Shown one piece after another: positions 6,139 to 8,230 of a DNA stretch of 8,230 nucleotides. Under the pieces are notes generated by a model. It worked only from the letters and a program-made list of their open reading frames with translations. It searched no databases and was not told the DNA's origin. Positions within the stretch are counted from its first letter, which is position 1. Every line of letters starts with the position of its first letter. Source of the DNA: Candidatus Acidiferrales bacterium (GTDB lineage Bacteria; Acidobacteriota; Terriglobia; Acidiferrales; UBA7541); contig CATPAM010000311.1 in the NCBI GenBank assembly GCA_955651735.1, forward strand, positions 1-8,230. The letters run 5' to 3'. The translations under genes and the position numbers were made by a program.

Positions 6139-6222
6139 AGACTGAACCGAGGGCGTAAATGCTTTGCGGCTCAGTTTATAGAGGGCGCAAGAAGCCTAAC
6201 CGCTGATGCGCCCTCATTTTTT
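6139..6222 (+). ncRNA. Candidate structured small RNA or 3'-UTR element, two tandem hairpins
   Basis: Two hairpins of equal 35-nt span stand 5 nt apart. The first pairs ACTGAACCG (6141-6149) with CGGCTCAGT (6167-6175), with one A-C mismatch. The second pairs GAGGGCGCA (6181-6189) with TGCGCCCTC (6207-6215) perfectly and ends in ATTTTTT. GAGGGCG also occurs at 6149-6155, so it could pair with the same CGCCCTC arm and give an alternative fold. The element begins 110 nt past the SDR stop and contains no believable reading frame. It could be an independent RNA of about 84 nt or simply the processed 3' end of the hydrolase/SDR transcript. No known RNA family is recognised. Confidence 0.35.
6181..6222 (+). 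terminator. Intrinsic terminator
   Basis: A perfect 9-bp GC-rich stem (GAGGGCGCA with TGCGCCCTC) with a 17-nt loop is followed by one A and six T. It ends transcription from the hydrolase/SDR operon or from the small RNA proposed here. The loop is longer than usual, but stem and T-tract are clear. Confidence 0.75.
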
Positions 6223-6286
6223 GCTCCGCGTAGATAGTCATTTGGACGGGCAGCTGAGCGCGCGGCGCCCCGCACGTGGTTTTACG

Positions 6287-6304
6287 ACGGGGTTCCGACC
6301 CCGT
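6287..6304 (+). repeat. Perfect hairpin with UNCG loop
   Basis: ACGGGGT (6287-6293) and ACCCCGT (6298-6304) form a 7-bp stem closed by TCCG, a member of the very stable UNCG tetraloop class. No T-tract follows, so it is not a terminator. It lies about 180 nt upstream of the predicted transcription start of the OmpA gene, so it would not be in that leader unless an earlier promoter exists. It may be a REP-like dispersed repeat. Around it, 6223-6434 holds no gene I can support. Confidence 0.4.
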
Positions 6305-6434
6305 GAGGTTCTATCCTGGGAGTGGACGACATATCCGTCCCTCCAGCAATCGCGGCCCGCTCCTCTGTTCCCACTCGCCTGACCCAGACGGCAAGGCGAA
6401 GTCCCTTACGTTGCTTCCATTCTTTCTTACGAAA

Positions 6435-6450
6435 TGTGCACTATCGCACA
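6435..6450 (+). promoter_or_regulatory. CRP/FNR-like operator palindrome
   Basis: TGTGC (6435-6439) and GCACA (6446-6450) form a perfect inverted repeat with a 6-nt spacer, inside AAATGTG...CACAGTATT. This resembles the CRP consensus TGTGA-N6-TCACA in half-site, spacing and flanking A/T bases. It lies 58 nt upstream of the OmpA start codon. Its centre (6442.5) would be at -41.5 if transcription starts at 6484, the position predicted from the -10 at 6472, which is the classical class II activator site. The regulator is not in the window. Confidence 0.4.
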
Positions 6451-6471
6451 GTATTCATGCTCACGAGGCTT

Positions 6472-6477
6472 GATACT
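6472..6477 (+). promoter_or_regulatory. Possible -10 box of the OmpA-like gene
   Basis: GATACT, within TTGATACT, matches TATAAT at four of six bases. No -35 box is seen at 17 nt, where the activator-like palindrome lies instead. The predicted start near 6484 would leave a leader of about 24 nt carrying AAGGAG. Confidence 0.35.
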
Positions 6478-6507
6478 GGGGTCTCGAAGCTTTTTGGAAG
6501 GAGCCTC

Positions 6508-8142
6508 ATGTTCAAGATATCGAGTATCACGCTTTCAGTAGTTATGGCGCTAGGCGTATCGGCGCAAGCGCAGACCCAAACGCAAGTGCCGGCGGATTCC
6601 GGCAATCCAACACCGACGTACCGAATTAATGTAGTCAGCCGCACCACCCGGGCGGTCAGCTATAGACATCGCAGCGGGGCCACAAAGATCAATTTCCAAG
6701 GGACCGAGTTGATGCCTGGCGCGGCAGGCGAGGCCAAAGTCGAGAGCAAGCGCGGGGCGCTTGCAATCGACGTGGAATTTTCCGGACTAGACAAGCCCAC
6801 CAGTTTTGGCGGCGAGTATCTGACCTATGTGTTGTGGGCCATTTCCCCGGAAGGCCGGCCCGTGAACATCGGCGAAGTTTTAGTGGGCGGTAACCACCGC
6901 AGCAAGCTGGACGTCACCACGGACCTGCAGGCTTTCGCGCTGATCGTCACCGCGGAGCCTTATTATGCAGTGCGCCGTCCCAGCAACGTCGTAGTGCTCG
7001 AGAACGCCATTCGCTCGGACACCGTCGGCGCTACCGAGGCCGTTGACGCCAAGTATGAATTGATCGATCGCGGCGGCTACATTCCCACCGGCTATAAGTT
7101 CGACCCGGTCGTCCTGAACGCCAAATTGCCGCTCGAGTTTTTTGAAGCGCGCAATGCTGTCCGCATAGCGCAATCTGCCGGCGCAGAAAGATACGCCGCA
7201 GCAAGCTACCAAAAGGCCGTTGGCCAGATGAACGAGGCCGATGCCGTCGCCACCAGCAAGCATGAAAACAAGAAATCGCTTGCTGCTTTGTCGCGCGAAG
7301 TCGTGCAGACCGCGGAAGACGCTCGTGAAATCGCCGTGAAGCATATCGACGAAGAACGCGCCGAATCCGAACGCGCCGCGGGAGCCGGACGTGAAGCCCA
7401 CGCCAAAGCTCGCGCCAGTGAGGAATCACAACGCCGAGTCAACGCCGAAGCCGTCACTGCAGACGCCGTTCGCCAGCGCGATGAAGCGGACCGCAAGAAC
7501 CTCAATGCGCAAGCCGCCGCTCAACAAGCCGCTGGTGCTCAGGCCGACGCCGAAAGAGACCGCAATGAAGCACGGCAAAAGCAACAGGCCGCTGAAGCGG
7601 ATTCCGACCGGAATCGCGCCGCCGCAGCCTCCTCCGATGCGCAACTTCAGCAAGCCGTTCGCGACCGCGAAGAGCTTCGTGCGCGTCTCCTCCAGCAATT
7701 CAGCTTGATCCTGGAAACTCGTGACACCGCCCGCGGCCTGGTCGTCAATATGTCGGACGTGCTCTTTGACTCCGGCAAGTTCACCCTCCGTCCGTTGGCC
7801 CGCGAGAAGCTGGCCAAAATATCCGGCATCGTGCTCGCTTATCCGTCGCTCAGGCTGGCCGTCGAAGGCAACACCGATAGCGTCGGCACCGAAGCTTTCA
7901 ATCAGCAGCTCTCGGAGCAGCGCGCTGCAGGCGTTCGCAGCTATCTAACCCAGCAAGGCGTCCCGGAATCTTCGACCACCGCCACGGGCTTCGGTAAGAC
8001 TCGGCCCATCGCCTCCAACGATACCTCCGAAGGCCGTCAGCAAAATCGCCGCGTCGAGTTGGTTGTCTCCGGTGAGGTGATCGGTACCAAGATCATTTCC
8101 CTGAGCGTGCAACCCGTCGCTGAAGTGACATCACCTAAGTAA
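6508..8142 (+). CDS. OmpA-family outer membrane/peptidoglycan-binding protein with coiled coil
   Basis: The 544-aa exported protein probably tethers the envelope to peptidoglycan. ATG 6508 has AAGGAG 4 nt upstream and is followed by a signal peptide (MFKISSITLSVVMALG, cut near SAQA|Q). The frame is open further upstream, to 6322, but that extension has no such features. Residues about 35-170 are a beta-rich domain (LTYVLWAISPEGRPVNIGEV, ALIVTAEPYYAV) that I do not recognise. Residues 210-395 form a long Ala/Glu/Arg helix, starting like the DUF4398 type (ERYAAASYQKAVGQMNEAD). The OmpA domain spans about 408-522, with LFDSGKFTLRP, EGNTDSVG and NQQLSEQRA. Asp457 and Arg472 match the residues that bind diaminopimelate in known OmpA domains, and NRRVELVV closes the domain. 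The usual His of EGHTD is Asn here. No lipobox or beta-barrel is visible, so how it meets the outer membrane is unclear. It is monocistronic, with its own terminator. Confidence 0.9.
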   Translation: MFKISSITLSVVMALGVSAQAQTQTQVPADSGNPTPTYRINVVSRTTRAVSYRHRSGATKINFQGTELMPGAAGEAKVESKRGALAIDVEFSGLDKPTSFGGEYLTYVLWAISPEGRPVNIGEVLVGGNHRSKLDVTTDLQAFALIVTAEPYYAVRRPSNVVVLENAIRSDTVGATEAVDAKYELIDRGGYIPTGYKFDPVVLNAKLPLEFFEARNAVRIAQSAGAERYAAASYQKAVGQMNEADAVATSKHENKKSLAALSREVVQTAEDAREIAVKHIDEERAESERAAGAGREAHAKARASEESQRRVNAEAVTADAVRQRDEADRKNLNAQAAAQQAAGAQADAERDRNEARQKQQAAEADSDRNRAAAASSDAQLQQAVRDREELRARLLQQFSLILETRDTARGLVVNMSDVLFDSGKFTLRPLAREKLAKISGIVLAYPSLRLAVEGNTDSVGTEAFNQQLSEQRAAGVRSYLTQQGVPESSTTATGFGKTRPIASNDTSEGRQQNRRVELVVSGEVIGTKIISLSVQPVAEVTSPK

Positions 8143-8159
8143 TCGAACCGCAAAATGAG

Positions 8160-8190
8160 AGAGCCGGCTCCTTCGGGAGCCGGCTCTTTT
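8160..8190 (+). terminator. Strong intrinsic terminator of the OmpA-like gene
   Basis: AGAGCCGGCTCC (8160-8171) and GGAGCCGGCTCT (8176-8187) form a perfect 12-bp stem with a TTCG tetraloop, 17 nt after the TAA stop. TTT (8188-8190) follows the last stem base. The short U-run is offset by the very stable stem. The remaining 40 bases to the right edge show no gene. Confidence 0.9.
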
Positions 8191-8230
8191 CATATCTTTA
8201 TTCGCTTGCGCGTGGACTCAGAGGCAGCCA

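Noticed and set aside
6322..6507. A 62-residue N-terminal extension of the OmpA-like protein
   Set aside because: A signal peptide with a good ribosome-binding site begins at 6508, and the upstream part contains the predicted promoter and operator.
7330..7680. Possible tandem DNA repeat in the coiled-coil segment
   Set aside because: The similarity is compositional (Ala, Glu, Arg, Gln codons) with no fixed repeat unit that I can define.
7391..7708. Alternate-frame open frames inside the coiled-coil part of the OmpA-like gene
   Set aside because: The repetitive Ala/Glu/Arg codons keep other frames open; none has start signals or a recognisable product.

Overview
The window looks like the chromosome of a soil-type Gram-negative bacterium, most likely an acidobacterium. 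It is moderately GC-rich. It carries a periplasmic PQQ dehydrogenase next to a di-heme cytochrome whose second heme domain has a long insert, and an OmpA-type protein with a long Ala/Glu/Arg coiled coil. This placement rests on protein flavour only; no rRNA or marker gene is present. I see no tRNA, rRNA, CRISPR array, insertion sequence or prophage gene.

Left part, minus strand (about 3134 down to 1): an extended -10 promoter is followed by a di-heme c-type cytochrome (3086-2220), a DUF1330-family gene broken by a single missing base (2192-1906), and a periplasmic PQQ-dependent alcohol-dehydrogenase-type quinoprotein without its own heme domain (1857-268). Tight spacing and a shared direction suggest one operon, in which the quinoprotein oxidises an alcohol or aldehyde in the periplasm and hands electrons to the cytochrome. 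After an 86-nt gap holding a sharp palindrome comes the start of a ribbon-helix-helix regulator (181-1) that runs off the left edge.

Middle (3185-4299): a small highly charged protein of unknown function lies on the minus strand. Diverging from it on the plus strand, behind a good sigma70-type promoter (TTGACT-17-TAGTAT), is a two-gene unit of an unrecognised 100-aa protein and a STAS-domain protein, joined by a GTGA start/stop overlap.

Right-middle (4470-6028): an epoxide-hydrolase-like alpha/beta hydrolase is followed 17 nt later by an atypical short-chain dehydrogenase/NAD(P)-binding protein, probably a two-gene operon.

Intergenic 6029-6507 is noncoding but structured. It has a small hairpin, then two adjacent 35-nt hairpins ending in a U6 tract with a TTGACG box upstream (terminator or small RNA), a UNCG-capped hairpin, and a CRP/FNR-like palindrome whose spacing fits activation of the next gene. 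That gene (6508-8142) encodes a secreted OmpA-domain protein and is closed by a strong intrinsic terminator.

I find no clearly new multi-gene system. The best leads are the quinoprotein module with a DxD lanthanide-type signature, the coupled unknown/STAS pair, and the RNA-like element at 6139-6222.
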